From the NCBI GenBank assembly GCA_023409535.1, contig JAEYGZ010000028.1, positions 62,001-126,000 on the forward strand: a stretch of 64,000 bases of DNA. Direction: 5' to 3'. The translations under genes were made by a program, and so were the position numbers. The DNA comes from Bacillota bacterium (GTDB lineage: Bacteria > Bacillota > Clostridia > Lachnospirales > Lachnospiraceae). Below the pieces are notes generated by a model. The model was not told the origin of the DNA. It saw only the letters and a program-made list of their open reading frames with translations, and did no database searches. Numbering within the stretch: the stretch's first letter is position 1; every line of letters begins with the position of its first letter. This document shows positions 18,117-28,246 of this stretch, piece after piece.

Positions 18117-19262
18117 TCATGGCTTTGATTTGCCGATGCAGGCCATAAACCGCATCAAATTATCCATGGTTAAGTACAGGTCTTCCTTCGCTCTTAGCCT
18201 GGCCTCCTTATATTCAACCGCCACACGGTTGATACTGAAGATACCGCTTACCCCTTTTTCATAAGCTTCTTCTATTCCGTCTCCGATATCGCCGACTACG
18301 GCAATTAACGGAACCTCTGCTTTCTTCGTTCTCCTCGCAATCCCGATAACCACCTTGCCGCGGATACTCTGGGTGTCGATCTTTCCTTCTCCGCTGATAA
18401 CATAATCGGCGCCAGCCAATAATTCATCAAACCTCACCGTATCAAGTACGGTCTCAATTCCCATTTGCAGCGTTGCTCCAAAGAAGGCCACCATTCCGCA
18501 GCCCATGCCGCCTGCCGCACCGGCACCTTTAATCTGTGCCAGTGACAGAGCCAGATCTTTCTGTAACATCCGGTCCAGATGCTTCAGCCCGTCATCTAAT
18601 TCCTTCACAGCATCCGGAGATGCTCCCTTCTGCGGTGAGAATACATAAGCAGCTCCCTTTTCTCCAAATAACGGATTGTCAATATCGCACATAGCAATGA
18701 GTTCAATGTCTTTTAATGCGGGAAGAAGTCCTGATGTATCTACATGTCCGATATCTGCCAGGGTACCTCCTACCGGAACAAAAGGATTACCGTTCTTATC
18801 CTTAAAAACCACACCCAATGCTGCTGCCGCGCCGGCGCCGGCATCGTTGGTACAGCTTCCGCCAAGACCCATAACGATCTTGCGGCACCCCCGCCTGACG
18901 GCATCCTCCATCAATTGTCCGACACCATAGGTTGTGGTCCTCTTCGGGTCTGCTTTGCCTTCTACTAACGGCAAGCCTGCACAGGCCGCCATCTCAATTA
19001 CGGCGATCCTGCCATCATCAACGATGCCGTAAAATGCTTCCATCTCTTCAAAGAAAGGCCCCTTCACCCTCAGTGTTACTTTTTCTCCGCCCATTGCACG
19101 CAGGAAGGCATCTACACTGCCTTCACCCCCATCCGCTACCGGTATGGATATAATGTCAGCCTCGGGCTGATTCTTCCTTATTGCCTTCTCCATGACGGCG
19201 CATATCTCTTCCGAGCTCATGGTGCCCTTAAAGGAATCTGGAATAAGCAGAAATTTGCTCAT
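18117..19262 (-). CDS. glxK: Glycerate 2-kinase (GarK/GlxK family)
   Basis: 381 residues, full length. Family landmarks: LLIPDSFKGTMSSEEIC at the N-terminus, IPVADGGEGSVDAFL, KIVMGLGGSCTNDAGAGAAAALG and YVISGEGKIDTQS. It phosphorylates D-glycerate with ATP, feeding glycerate from sugar-acid or glyoxylate breakdown into glycolysis. Preceded by a GntP permease and a CdaR-type regulator on the same strand, which fits a glycerate/sugar-acid uptake operon. Confidence 0.92.
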   Translation of the reverse strand: MSKFLLIPDSFKGTMSSEEICAVMEKAIRKNQPEADIISIPVADGGEGSVDAFLRAMGGEKVTLRVKGPFFEEMEAFYGIVDDGRIAVIEMAACAGLPLVEGKADPKRTTTYGVGQLMEDAVRRGCRKIVMGLGGSCTNDAGAGAAAALGVVFKDKNGNPFVPVGGTLADIGHVDTSGLLPALKDIELIAMCDIDNPLFGEKGAAYVFSPQKGASPDAVKELDDGLKHLDRMLQKDLALSLAQIKGAGAAGGMGCGMVAFFGATLQMGIETVLDTVRFDELLAGADYVISGEGKIDTQSIRGKVVIGIARRTKKAEVPLIAVVGDIGDGIEEAYEKGVSGIFSINRVAVEYKEARLRAKEDLYLTMDNLMRFMACIGKSKP

Positions 19263-19282
19263 AGGTTAACCTCCTTACAAAT

Positions 19283-19310
19283 GATGGGACGGCAGTTTCA
19301 CCGTCCCATC
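19283..19310 (-). promoter_or_regulatory. Intercistronic hairpin between the permease and glycerate kinase genes
   Basis: Perfect 10-bp stem, GATGGGACGG (19283-19292) with CCGTCCCATC (19301-19310), 8-base loop, about 10 bases before the AAGGAGG of glxK. There is no T-tract, so mRNA processing or stability, or partial attenuation, is likelier than full termination. Confidence 0.55.
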
Positions 19311-19365
19311 CTGATTGTTGATCTGATGTCAATTGCCGGTCGTTTATTCGTACATTACCTGTTTA

Positions 19366-20760
19366 TCAGAAAATCAAGGTTAATAAGAATATCTGTATGA
19401 TTGCCGCAACTCCCATAACCAATGTCATCACTGTCTGAGTCTTATACCCCTTTTCAGGAGTCATTGCACCAAAGTTCGTAATAACCCAGAAATAACTGTC
19501 GTTAGCATGGGATACAACCATTGCGCCCGCGCCGATTGCCATAACCGTAAGTACAGATAATATCGGTGTATCCAGTCCGAGAATCGGAAGCATCGGTGCC
19601 AGAATTCCGGCAGTTGTGGTAATTGCAACTGTGGAAGAGCCTTGTGCCGTCTTCAGGATTGCTGCCAATAGGAACGGGAAGAAGATACCGATAGCCTGGA
19701 ACACGGTAGCGTTATCCGTAATAAAAGTAACCAGACCGGAGACGGAGATTACCTTACCAAGAACACCGCCTGCTGCTGTTACAAACAGAATTGGTCCGAC
19801 TACCTTAAGGGTTTCATTGGTCAGTTCATAGAATTCTTTCATTTTCTTGGAGGATGCCAGGGTGAGTACACCAAAGATCGTGCCTGCGGCTAATGCAATA
19901 ATGGGAGTACCAAGGAAATTTAAAATATCCGCACCTATGCCGGTCATCTTCGCCATGGTTGCAACTGAGGCAATACCCATTAATAAAATAGGTATGATAA
20001 TCGGTGCAAGTGACATAAATCCATTGGGTAATTTGCCGTAGCTTTTCACCAGCTCGTCATAGGACTGTACCACCTCACCGTTATCCATGCCTGCTTCATC
20101 ATTGGCTTTTACCTTCCTGCCGATGTATTTTGCATAGAAGTATCCTGCAATCAAAGGGAAAATAGAGCAAAGAGCTCCCATTCCGATAACCAGAAGAAGA
20201 TTGTTGCCTACGCCCAGGGTATTTGCAGCGGCAATAGGACCCGGAGTAGGCGGAATAAGAACATGAGATACATATAAACCGCCTGCCAAAGCAACCGTCA
20301 TGGCAACACTGGATGACATTGTTCTTCTTACCAGAGCCTTACGGATCGGATTAAGAATTACGAAACCGCTGTCACAGAAAACAGGGATGGATACGACCCA
20401 ACCCATAATAAGCATTGCAAGCTCGGGTCTTTTTTTACCTACCAGCTTAACCGTCATATCTGCAAGCTTTAAGGCAGCGCCGGTCTTCTCCAGAATAGTT
20501 CCGATCAGCGCGCCAAGAATAATAACGATACCGATACTGGTAAAGGTTCCGCTGAAGCCTGCGCCGATTACCGTTGCAAGTCCCTGCTTCTGTACCACAC
20601 CATCCACCTTCACATCCACCAACGGTATTCCGGCTGCTAATCCCAACAGCAGTGAAACGCTCATGATGGAAAGAAAAGGATGGATTTTCAGCTTTGATAT
20701 TGCAAAAATCATAAGGATAATCGCAATAACAAAGGCAATAATTAATGCTACTCCCGACAT
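19366..20760 (-). CDS. GntP-family gluconate/glycerate-type permease
   Basis: 464 residues from the ATG at 20760, which follows GGAGG by 8 bases. About 12 membrane segments. Typical GntP stretches are GLAAGIPL, HVLIPPTPGPIAAANTLG, KTAQGSSTVAITTTAGI and ANDSYFWVITNFG. Family members are H+ symporters for gluconate and related sugar acids. Its position between a CdaR regulator and glycerate kinase points to glycerate or a precursor sugar acid. Confidence 0.88.
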   Translation of the reverse strand: MSGVALIIAFVIAIILMIFAISKLKIHPFLSIMSVSLLLGLAAGIPLVDVKVDGVVQKQGLATVIGAGFSGTFTSIGIVIILGALIGTILEKTGAALKLADMTVKLVGKKRPELAMLIMGWVVSIPVFCDSGFVILNPIRKALVRRTMSSSVAMTVALAGGLYVSHVLIPPTPGPIAAANTLGVGNNLLLVIGMGALCSIFPLIAGYFYAKYIGRKVKANDEAGMDNGEVVQSYDELVKSYGKLPNGFMSLAPIIIPILLMGIASVATMAKMTGIGADILNFLGTPIIALAAGTIFGVLTLASSKKMKEFYELTNETLKVVGPILFVTAAGGVLGKVISVSGLVTFITDNATVFQAIGIFFPFLLAAILKTAQGSSTVAITTTAGILAPMLPILGLDTPILSVLTVMAIGAGAMVVSHANDSYFWVITNFGAMTPEKGYKTQTVMTLVMGVAAIIQIFLLTLIF

Positions 20761-20926
20761 AACAAATACCTCCGTTTTTAATAATAGTGATACAACTCGT
20801 TGATGTATTCTCATTATAGTTCTTATATACCATAAAATCTATGTTACGGGAACTAAAAAGGGAGGGTATTTGTTGTTATACTGCCCAATGAAATAGAATT
20901 ATCTACTTTGTTTTTGTTACTTATAG

Positions 20927-22078
20927 CTAAAATATCATTATGTCCCGAACATCCTGATAAAAATGAATCGCATTATAGAACAGAGAGGAATAGCGGATGG
21001 ACCTGGGGTCATAGCCTGTCCTTTCTTTAATTTTATTCAGCTTATACTGCAGGGTGTTCTTATGGATAAACATTCTGTTTGCCGCAGAAGCAACAGAGCC
21101 CTCTTCTTCATAAAAGATATTCAACAGGCCGATCCATTGGTCGATCTCCTCCAGTGTACTGTCCTTGAATATGCGAAGGATATACTCCCGCTTGATTGCA
21201 CCGGGCAGCTCGCTTTGGAATATCTCCATAGATATGCTGGTATACAGCCGAATTCCCTTTTGAGGCGACCGCAGCGAGGTTTTGAGTGCTTTTACAGCCT
21301 TAATCACACTGTTATGAATGAGCGTATAGCCTTCACAGCTTGCATCGATACCGCAGCAAAGCTTAAGCGGATGCTGTGCTTCCACTTCCTTCCTCATTTG
21401 CTCCGCCAGCTTAATCATCTCACCGTCCGGACAGTCCGGTATTGCGCACACCAGTTCCACACCGTTTTTTAAAAAACAGCTGTTTTTATCTTCCCTGAGG
21501 AAATCAATAATACTCTTCTCCGCAGCATCAATCATTCTCTGTCTTTTTTCATTCTGCTCCTCGTCAGTAATAAACGAAATAGCCATAATTCTTCGAGGCA
21601 GCGTGATATCAATCTGCATTGCTTTCCCCTGCTGTACAAATAAAGGAGTGATATTTTTTGAATCTCCGTACATCCATTCATCCAGGTAACGCTCCCTAAT
21701 ACGCTTGTCAATATCCTTCTGCTCTTTATAATATTGATCCAGGAGCAGAATCTCCGTCATCTTTTTGATAATCTGACCATATTTGGCAACCACTTCATAA
21801 GGGCCGGTAACTCCGATTACACCTACAATTTCATCCTGAAAATTGATACCAAGATTTAAGCCGGGACGTGCTCCTTCATACTCACTTTCGTTCTTAACAA
21901 TTACCTCCTGCAGCTTGCATTCAATTAGCTCCTTCGCTGCAGCATGAAATGTCCCTATCCGGTTCTCATCACTGCTCGCGATAATAATACCATCGGCATT
22001 CATCATATTTATTTTCTCACCGATGATTTTACTGATCTCCTGCACAATATAGGTTGCATTTCTCTTAGATATATACAA
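20927..22078 (-). CDS. cdaR: CdaR-type sugar-diacid regulator
   Basis: 383 residues from a TTG at 22078 with GAGG 5 bases upstream. The N-terminal sugar-diacid recognition domain (residues 1-135, IVQEISKIIGEKINMMNADGIIIASSD) is followed by a GGDEF-like middle and a PucR-type C-terminal helix-turn-helix (about 315-375, NIFYEEEGSVASAANRMFIHKNTLQYKLNKIKERTGYD). CdaR proteins activate glucarate, galactarate and glycerate genes in response to the acid. It is directly upstream of the GntP-family permease on the same strand. Confidence 0.88.
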   Translation of the reverse strand: MYISKRNATYIVQEISKIIGEKINMMNADGIIIASSDENRIGTFHAAAKELIECKLQEVIVKNESEYEGARPGLNLGINFQDEIVGVIGVTGPYEVVAKYGQIIKKMTEILLLDQYYKEQKDIDKRIRERYLDEWMYGDSKNITPLFVQQGKAMQIDITLPRRIMAISFITDEEQNEKRQRMIDAAEKSIIDFLREDKNSCFLKNGVELVCAIPDCPDGEMIKLAEQMRKEVEAQHPLKLCCGIDASCEGYTLIHNSVIKAVKALKTSLRSPQKGIRLYTSISMEIFQSELPGAIKREYILRIFKDSTLEEIDQWIGLLNIFYEEEGSVASAANRMFIHKNTLQYKLNKIKERTGYDPRSIRYSSLFYNAIHFYQDVRDIMIF

Positions 22079-22233
22079 GGATACCTCACTCCATTTTCCA
22101 GGTTAAATTCCGCCAGTCTTCGGCATCGACGACTGTAACCTGCGGACAATTCCATTATTCGAATTATACTACAGATAATATACCCTGTATACCGGATGTC
22201 CATCACTGATGGTAACAAAAATATGCCGCTGAA

Positions 22234-23511
22234 TTATACTGTTTCTTTCAGAACCAGCGTAAAGCTCATTCCATCCGTCTCTTTTTCCGCAAAAATTCCT
22301 CCGTCCATTTTGGCCATTATCTTACGGCTGATATAAAGACCAAGGCCATTCCCTGCCTTGCCCACACTGTTGCTTCCTCTGAAAAAGCTGTCAAACAGAT
22401 GATTAAATTCGTTCTCCTTTATCGGATCTCCGGTATTATGGACCCGGATTAACTGGCAATATTCCTCTTCCTGAAATGAAATCGATATTTTCCTTCCGTC
22501 TCCATATTTAAATGCATTCTCTAAAATATTCTCTATCACCTCATAGGCACGTTCTATATCGCCCTGTAACAGCTTATTGTCATATGGCCCAACCTGAAAG
22601 GCAATCTGCTGCAAGCCGCTCTTTTCCCCATAAGTGCTTACAACTTTATCCATCAAATCCTTAAGATAGAACTCTCTGTTATTCACTTCAACCTCAAGTA
22701 TATCTTCACTGGAAGCCTTTATGATCTCATTCACATATTGTTCTATTTCTACTGTTCTTTCACTGATCTGTCTGGCTGCCTTTCGTCTTCTCTCTTCTGA
22801 ATCAAAGATATCCCCGGCAAGTGCATTGGAATATAATTTGATTGTGCTGAGAGGAGTTTTAATATCATGTGATAAGGACAGGAGCATCAGCTTTTTCTGC
22901 CTCTCCAGCTCCAATTCCCTGTCTCTGGTTACATTCAGCTTGTCCCGTAGGAGCCCAAGCCCCCAGACAAATTTTCCAAAATAACGGTTTTTCGTTTCCT
23001 TCAGCTCTTCATGCAGATGTCCCTTGGAAAGCTCATACGGAAATTCACTTAGCTGATGGAAGGGCTTCAATATCTGCTGTCGTATGTAAATCAGCGTCAT
23101 AATATTTATCAATACAAATAGGAAGAGTCCAATTTCCGCAAGAAGGATGCTAACATACTTCTCCTGTCTGATTATATAATCAAAACGAAGATATCCCTGA
23201 AGCCTTCCCTTTCCATAGAACGGTTTAACCTCCATGTGCTCCCCACCTGAAGTTTTATAGAATTCATTTTGCTTTATCTGATCCTTTTCATCGACGGATA
23301 AGAATTCCACATCCTTTACATAATAACAGGCACTAAGGTCCGGCTCCGTAAAGGAACCCTTCGCGGCTAACTCGGAATAGATCCGATTAATTTCAACCTT
23401 GTACTGATTACCGCCTGTGATATCCATCTGTAAATTAAGAATCAGAATACCCACAGCAAGCAAAAGATAAATCAATAGAAGCAATCCTATCAGCCTGCTA
23501 AATTTCCTCAT
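22234..23511 (-). CDS. Sensor histidine kinase of an ABC-linked two-component system
   Basis: 425 residues. Two membrane segments (about 8-28 and 122-142) enclose an extracytoplasmic loop of about 95 residues. HAMP-like linker, H-box LSLSHDIKTPLSTIKLYSNA, N-box NILENAFKYG, then GNGLGLYISRKIM. The sizeable external loop differs from BceS-type kinases, whose loop is nearly absent, so it may sense directly. The gene overlaps the response regulator by 14 bases and belongs to the permease-ATPase-regulator-kinase operon 22234-27427. Confidence 0.9.
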   Translation of the reverse strand: MRKFSRLIGLLLLIYLLLAVGILILNLQMDITGGNQYKVEINRIYSELAAKGSFTEPDLSACYYVKDVEFLSVDEKDQIKQNEFYKTSGGEHMEVKPFYGKGRLQGYLRFDYIIRQEKYVSILLAEIGLFLFVLINIMTLIYIRQQILKPFHQLSEFPYELSKGHLHEELKETKNRYFGKFVWGLGLLRDKLNVTRDRELELERQKKLMLLSLSHDIKTPLSTIKLYSNALAGDIFDSEERRRKAARQISERTVEIEQYVNEIIKASSEDILEVEVNNREFYLKDLMDKVVSTYGEKSGLQQIAFQVGPYDNKLLQGDIERAYEVIENILENAFKYGDGRKISISFQEEEYCQLIRVHNTGDPIKENEFNHLFDSFFRGSNSVGKAGNGLGLYISRKIMAKMDGGIFAEKETDGMSFTLVLKETV

Positions 23512-24178
23512 ATCGATAACCGACTCCCCATACCGTTATAATTCTTTTTGGATTTTTAGGTGAATCCTCAATTTTGTCCCGCAGCATTTTGATATGAACC
23601 GTCAGCGTCTGGTTCTCACTAAAGCTGTCCGCACCCCATATTTGATTAAAAAGATAGTCCTTATGTAAGGTCTTTCCCGGATTGGTAACCAGCAGAAGCA
23701 GCAGCTCATATTCTTTACCCGTCAGATTTAACAGCTTCTCATTAAAATATGCCTGCATTGCCTCCCTGTGTATGGATACCGCACCGGAAGAAATAATCGT
23801 ATTCCTATATTTCCGTTCATAATTTCTTCGCATAATTGCTCTTATTTTAGCAATCAGTATGTCGATATCCAAGGGCTTGGTTACATAATCATCCGCACCT
23901 AATAAGAAGCCATTGATACTGTCTTCCTTCTCCGTTCTGGCGCTCATAATAATGATCGGAATATCCTGCGTCTCACGAATGGCCGTGCATACGGAAAACC
24001 CATCCATTCCCGGCAGCATAATATCCAGCAGAACCAATCTGGCAAGGTCACTCTTTAGATACTCCATCGCCTCTTCCCCGCTCCCGGCAAGAAAGACACT
24101 GTACTGCTCACGTATCAGAAAGGAAAGGATTAATTCTCCCAATTCTTTATTATCTTCCACCACCAGAATATCTACCAT
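23498..24178 (-). CDS. OmpR/PhoB-type response regulator
   Basis: 226 residues from the ATG at 24178 (TTGGAG 6 bases upstream). Receiver domain 1-115 (DILVVEDNKELGELILSFL, phospho-Asp in LVLLDIMLPGMDG, KPLD) and winged helix 130-226 (LLNLTGKEYELLLLLVTNPGKTL, TVHIKMLRDKIE). It presumably controls its own ABC exporter operon upstream. It overlaps the kinase gene. Confidence 0.92.
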   Translation of the reverse strand: MVDILVVEDNKELGELILSFLIREQYSVFLAGSGEEAMEYLKSDLARLVLLDIMLPGMDGFSVCTAIRETQDIPIIIMSARTEKEDSINGFLLGADDYVTKPLDIDILIAKIRAIMRRNYERKYRNTIISSGAVSIHREAMQAYFNEKLLNLTGKEYELLLLLVTNPGKTLHKDYLFNQIWGADSFSENQTLTVHIKMLRDKIEDSPKNPKRIITVWGVGYRYEEI

Positions 24179-24206
24179 AGTAATCTCCAATCTGCCGATA
24201 CCAGTA

Positions 24207-24977
24207 CTACCATCCCATCTCCATTAACCAATTGCTGACTTTACGCTCTCTGCTAATCATTTCCGACAGCTCCTCGAGCTTGCCAAGCGCAAACTCTCCC
24301 TTGATATTCCCATCTTCGATATACATGATCCGTCCGCATTTTGCAGCGACCTTCATATCGTGAGTTACCAGCATAATCGTGGTTCCTTCCTGATTAATAC
24401 GAATCAGCTCCTTCATGACCTCCTGGGAATTCTGATGGTTTAATGCCCCGGTCGGTTCGTCTGCAAATATCATCTTCGGATGATTAATCAGGCTGCGGCA
24501 GATACATGCTCTTTGCAGCTGTCCGCCGGATACCTCGTGAATGCCGTTCTCCGATATTTCACTGATTCCCAGCTTATGCATCAGTTCCCTTGCCCGGTCA
24601 TTGATTGCTTCCCGCCGCTTCTTCCCCGTGCCGTTTTTCGACTGGTATGCGGGTAAGATGATATTATCATACACGGTCAGATTCTTCAGCATATGCATCT
24701 GCTGAAATATAAACCCCATCTCATCCAGGCGCAGATCACTCATTTCATTGTTACTTAATTCAGAAATCTCTTTGCCAAAGAAATTCACGTTACCGGCAGT
24801 AACATGATCCATACCGCTGACTGTATATAACAGTGTTGATTTTCCGGAACCGCTTGCCCCCATGACGGCAACCATTTCACCTTGCTTTATTTCAAAAGTC
24901 ACATTGCGTAATACATTATTTTGAATTTTATTTACAATATAAGTTTTGCATACATTTTTCACTGCTAATGAATTCAT
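24207..24977 (-). CDS. ABC exporter ATPase (MacB/BceA type)
   Basis: 256 residues. Walker A GASGSGKST, Q-loop FIFQQMHML, signature VSGGQLQR, Walker B MIFADEPTGALN, switch VTHD. The C-terminus carries about 30 extra residues after the switch (GKLEELSEMISRERKVSNWL). It pairs with the FtsX-type permease 65 bases upstream; such pairs handle peptide antibiotics or lipids. GGGTGA before the ATG. Confidence 0.9.
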   Translation of the reverse strand: MNSLAVKNVCKTYIVNKIQNNVLRNVTFEIKQGEMVAVMGASGSGKSTLLYTVSGMDHVTAGNVNFFGKEISELSNNEMSDLRLDEMGFIFQQMHMLKNLTVYDNIILPAYQSKNGTGKKRREAINDRARELMHKLGISEISENGIHEVSGGQLQRACICRSLINHPKMIFADEPTGALNHQNSQEVMKELIRINQEGTTIMLVTHDMKVAAKCGRIMYIEDGNIKGEFALGKLEELSEMISRERKVSNWLMEMGW

Positions 24978-25042
24978 AGAATCACCCTGTCCTTCCTGAT
25001 TATAACATAACTTGAAACGATTAAGATATATAATTTAATACC

Positions 25043-27427
25043 CTATTCTTCCCCGTTCATTTCTCTGATACTGATCTTCCTTACCATGCAGGAGCTTATC
25101 CAGGCCACCGTTACAGGTATCACAAACAGCAGAAGCGGATATACCGCATAAACCTCCAGCGGCCTGATTGTCAAAGGAAGATGTTTTGCTCCCATGAATT
25201 TAAATACATAGCCAACGGTATAATCATCAAGTACGACGGAGATGAAAACTCCGAATAATATCGAAATAACCTGAATAATACCAATTCTGAGGATATGGAT
25301 ACCTCTTAATGCTTTATTTCTAAATCCGATACTTTTTAATGTTGCGATCTCAGCGGTTTCCTTCGCAACAAAGGATTTCATCATTAATACCGTAATTAGC
25401 CCGTCTATACAAAGTACCAGCATAACAATCAGGTTTTTAAAGGAATCTATTTGATCTACGATATTGCCTAACGCCACGGAAACATATTGCTCCGTATTCT
25501 TCACTTCATGATCCGGATATAATTCGGTAAGAATTTTTTTTGCCGTTTTCTGATCGGGATCAGCACCGGTAAAGTCTCCCTGAAGATATCCGACCCCCGT
25601 AAGGTTTTTATAATCCATGTTTATTACATTATTCAGCCTCGCCAGCCTTCCCTGGTTACTCATAGACTGAAAAATACCCGTCAGAATAAATTCCTTCTCT
25701 TCTCCATCCACAGCAGCATAAACAAAATCCCCTATTCCCACCTTCATTTCCTTTGCACACACTTCGGATAAGGCAATTTCATTTTCCAGAATTGGATTGC
25801 TGCCCTCATAATAATTATAATCAAATCTGTCGCCGTTTAAGTTTTGTAATGTTACCGTAGTATAAACATCCCCTTTATCTTCTCCATGCATGCTCAGCGT
25901 TGTAAAGACCTCCGCATAAAGCTTTGCCGGTATTCCTGCCTGTTCCATCTGCAGCTCCATATGCTTCATGATATCCAGGGCCTTTTCCTTACCGCCTTCA
26001 CAGATAATATTCGTATCAAGAATCTGTGAAATATAAAAGTCGGATTGGGTGTATCCGAATAATGTCACCATGCTGTCATCTTTTAACGTATTCATGGCAT
26101 TCACCGGAATAATAATTAACATCGTTCCGATACAGAAGGTAAGCATCATAACCGCATATTTACGGATTGAAGTCAAAATATCATTGAACGCAATAAATAT
26201 GGCTGGGGGCAGATTCCCGTGCTTTTTCAGCTTTATCATACTAGTTCCGTGAAAACGCTCTCCGGTAGAACCATTTCTGATTGCTTCTATCGCCGAATAT
26301 TGATCCAGCTTCTTCATACTGGTATAGCAAAAACAAACTACGAGCAAAACAACCACTATGCCGCACCCTAAATTAACCAGGGGATTTTGACCGGTATCCT
26401 CCATCAGGAGATTGTCGCTTACCTGGCCGACCAGCAAAGCCGCAAACGGAAAGCTCGCCGTAAAGCCAAGTACTGCTCCTGCAATTGCCAGCCCCAGATA
26501 CTTGATCAGGTAGATACTCTTAATTCCCGGATTCTTAATGCCGATTGCTTTCATAACCCCAATATCCTTATAGTCCTCCTGTATCGTAAAGATTATCGTA
26601 AAACGAAGTACAAAAAAGGAGATCAAAATCAGGCACACACTGACAATCAACAGAATGCCGGCAATCAGCATCTCCGTCATATAACATAATTTAACGGTTG
26701 CTCTGTCAAAGGAGAAAACCAGAGGAAAGCTTTGTGCCTTCAGGCTTTTTTGAAAACGCTCAACCTGATCTGTACGAACCATATACCATAAATCAAATAA
26801 ATTATCTTCCTGTTCCGCCAACTGCATATAATCTTCTTTTGAAATAAGCAAACGCTTAAAACCCATATAGCTGGTACCGCATATCGCATCCTTTGTAAAG
26901 CATGAGACCGTAAATTCCTTCTGTATGGTTCCTACCGTAACAGAAAGCTTATCCCCGATTTTTAAAGCATTTGCATTCTTATCGATCAACGGAACAGCAA
27001 TCTCACCCCTGCCTAACTCAATCAGGTTGCCGTCCTCGTCAAAAATCCTGCCGTATTTTTGAGGCTGTACCAGGAGCTCGCTGGCACCCGATTGCTTGTA
27101 AGCGACCTCATCTTCGCCCCTTTGGATCATCATACTGTCACTTCTGATTATGATACTTTTCTCCACGGTATAATCTTCTGCGAGAGTACTGTTTGACATC
27201 CAGTCAGAGATTGCATCTTCCTTTGCAGCCTCGGCCGTAACACTTCTAAGAACCATATAATCCGGAACGTTTGATTTATCCAGATAATAATCCACGCCCC
27301 GCAATACGACCGACATATCTGTTACACTGCTGGCCAGGAACATGGCAGCAATTGCGATAAACAGAAAGATGATTAAGTTCATCGTCCTTTTTCGTTTTAA
27401 ATCTTTTTTCAGAATTCGAAATAACAT
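25043..27427 (-). CDS. FtsX-type ABC exporter permease
   Basis: 794 residues, twice the usual MacB length, with two FtsX domains. One membrane helix near the N-terminus (about 18-38), an extracytoplasmic domain (about 45-245), three helices (about 250-385), a second helix and external domain (about 425-660) and three terminal helices. The coupling stretch TIQEDYKDIGVMKAIGIKNPGIKSIY recurs as AKETAEIATLKSIGFRNKALRGIH. It is first in the operon with its ATPase and two-component system. Substrate unknown; antimicrobial peptide response is a common role. Confidence 0.88.
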   Translation of the reverse strand: MLFRILKKDLKRKRTMNLIIFLFIAIAAMFLASSVTDMSVVLRGVDYYLDKSNVPDYMVLRSVTAEAAKEDAISDWMSNSTLAEDYTVEKSIIIRSDSMMIQRGEDEVAYKQSGASELLVQPQKYGRIFDEDGNLIELGRGEIAVPLIDKNANALKIGDKLSVTVGTIQKEFTVSCFTKDAICGTSYMGFKRLLISKEDYMQLAEQEDNLFDLWYMVRTDQVERFQKSLKAQSFPLVFSFDRATVKLCYMTEMLIAGILLIVSVCLILISFFVLRFTIIFTIQEDYKDIGVMKAIGIKNPGIKSIYLIKYLGLAIAGAVLGFTASFPFAALLVGQVSDNLLMEDTGQNPLVNLGCGIVVVLLVVCFCYTSMKKLDQYSAIEAIRNGSTGERFHGTSMIKLKKHGNLPPAIFIAFNDILTSIRKYAVMMLTFCIGTMLIIIPVNAMNTLKDDSMVTLFGYTQSDFYISQILDTNIICEGGKEKALDIMKHMELQMEQAGIPAKLYAEVFTTLSMHGEDKGDVYTTVTLQNLNGDRFDYNYYEGSNPILENEIALSEVCAKEMKVGIGDFVYAAVDGEEKEFILTGIFQSMSNQGRLARLNNVINMDYKNLTGVGYLQGDFTGADPDQKTAKKILTELYPDHEVKNTEQYVSVALGNIVDQIDSFKNLIVMLVLCIDGLITVLMMKSFVAKETAEIATLKSIGFRNKALRGIHILRIGIIQVISILFGVFISVVLDDYTVGYVFKFMGAKHLPLTIRPLEVYAVYPLLLFVIPVTVAWISSCMVRKISIREMNGEE

Positions 27428-27560
27428 AAATTTTATTTCCCTTCTTCTTAAGGTATATAATCGATTATGAAGCCATTATAAATTACCAATTATTAAAAAA
27501 TCCTTAAATGCTATAAAGTTATTTAGTAAAGCTGCTATAACAATATCTGCAAAAAGGGAC

Positions 27561-27610
27561 TTTACAAAATGACACGAATGTCATATAATGTAAAATGACA
27601 CTCGCGTCAT
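27561..27610 (+). promoter_or_regulatory. TetR-type promoter with two operators
   Basis: Promoter: TTTACA (27561-27566), 17 bp, TATAAT (27584-27589). Two near-identical palindromes overlap it: ATGACACGAATGTCAT (27569-27584) inside the spacer and ATGACACTCGCGTCAT (27595-27610) over the start region, 26 bp centre to centre. The layout predicts autorepression by the TetR protein encoded next. Confidence 0.75.
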
Positions 27611-27640
27611 TTCAGTCACAATGAAAGGAGGGGACGTTTA

Positions 27641-28246
27641 ATGTCATCAAAATCAGAAGAAAAACGAGAGTTGATTTTAGAAAAAGCGGAACAAGTCTTT
27701 GTCCGTGGAGGCTTTAATGGAATAACTATGAAAGACATCATAGAAGAATGCAAAATCAGCAGAGGCGGCATTTATCTATATTATTCTTCGGTTGATGAAA
27801 TCTTTATTGAAGTTATCAAACGGCACAATTATTTGAAACTGGAAAAAACTAAAATTGATGTTCAAGGCAACATGAATTTTGAGGCAATGGTGGATAGCTA
27901 TTTCCATATGCAAAAGGAAAGATTACTGCATATGGAGGATAGCCTTTTACTGGCAATGTTTGAATTCTTCATAGCGCATAAGCAGGAAGCGGACAAAGAT
28001 TTTTTTTCGGGGACATTTAGCAGCTTGGAAAATACGATTTTAGAAATCTTAAAATGTGGGGTTGAAACAGGCTATTTGAATGAAGATTGTATACAGGTTC
28101 TTGCCGGAAATATTCTTTACTGTATAAAAGGACTGGAAACATTGGCTATGTCAGGCGGCGTCACCGAAGAATTGCTTGATACACAATTCGATTTTTGCAA
28201 ACAAATAATTTTTTTAATGAAAGAAGGTGTTTCCCATGAAAACTAA
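27641..28246 (+). CDS. TetR-family regulator
   Basis: 201 residues. N-terminal helix-turn-helix (about 8-55, RELILEKAEQVFVRGGFNGITMKDIIEECKISRGGIYLYYSS) and an all-helical ligand domain. AAAGGAGGGG precedes the ATG. The next two genes form an S-component and pantothenate kinase pair, joined by overlap and short spacing, so this is probably the operon repressor acting on the two palindromes at 27569-27610. The ligand may be pantothenate or a CoA-related molecule (inference). Confidence 0.85.
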   Translation: MSSKSEEKRELILEKAEQVFVRGGFNGITMKDIIEECKISRGGIYLYYSSVDEIFIEVIKRHNYLKLEKTKIDVQGNMNFEAMVDSYFHMQKERLLHMEDSLLLAMFEFFIAHKQEADKDFFSGTFSSLENTILEILKCGVETGYLNEDCIQVLAGNILYCIKGLETLAMSGGVTEELLDTQFDFCKQIIFLMKEGVSHEN

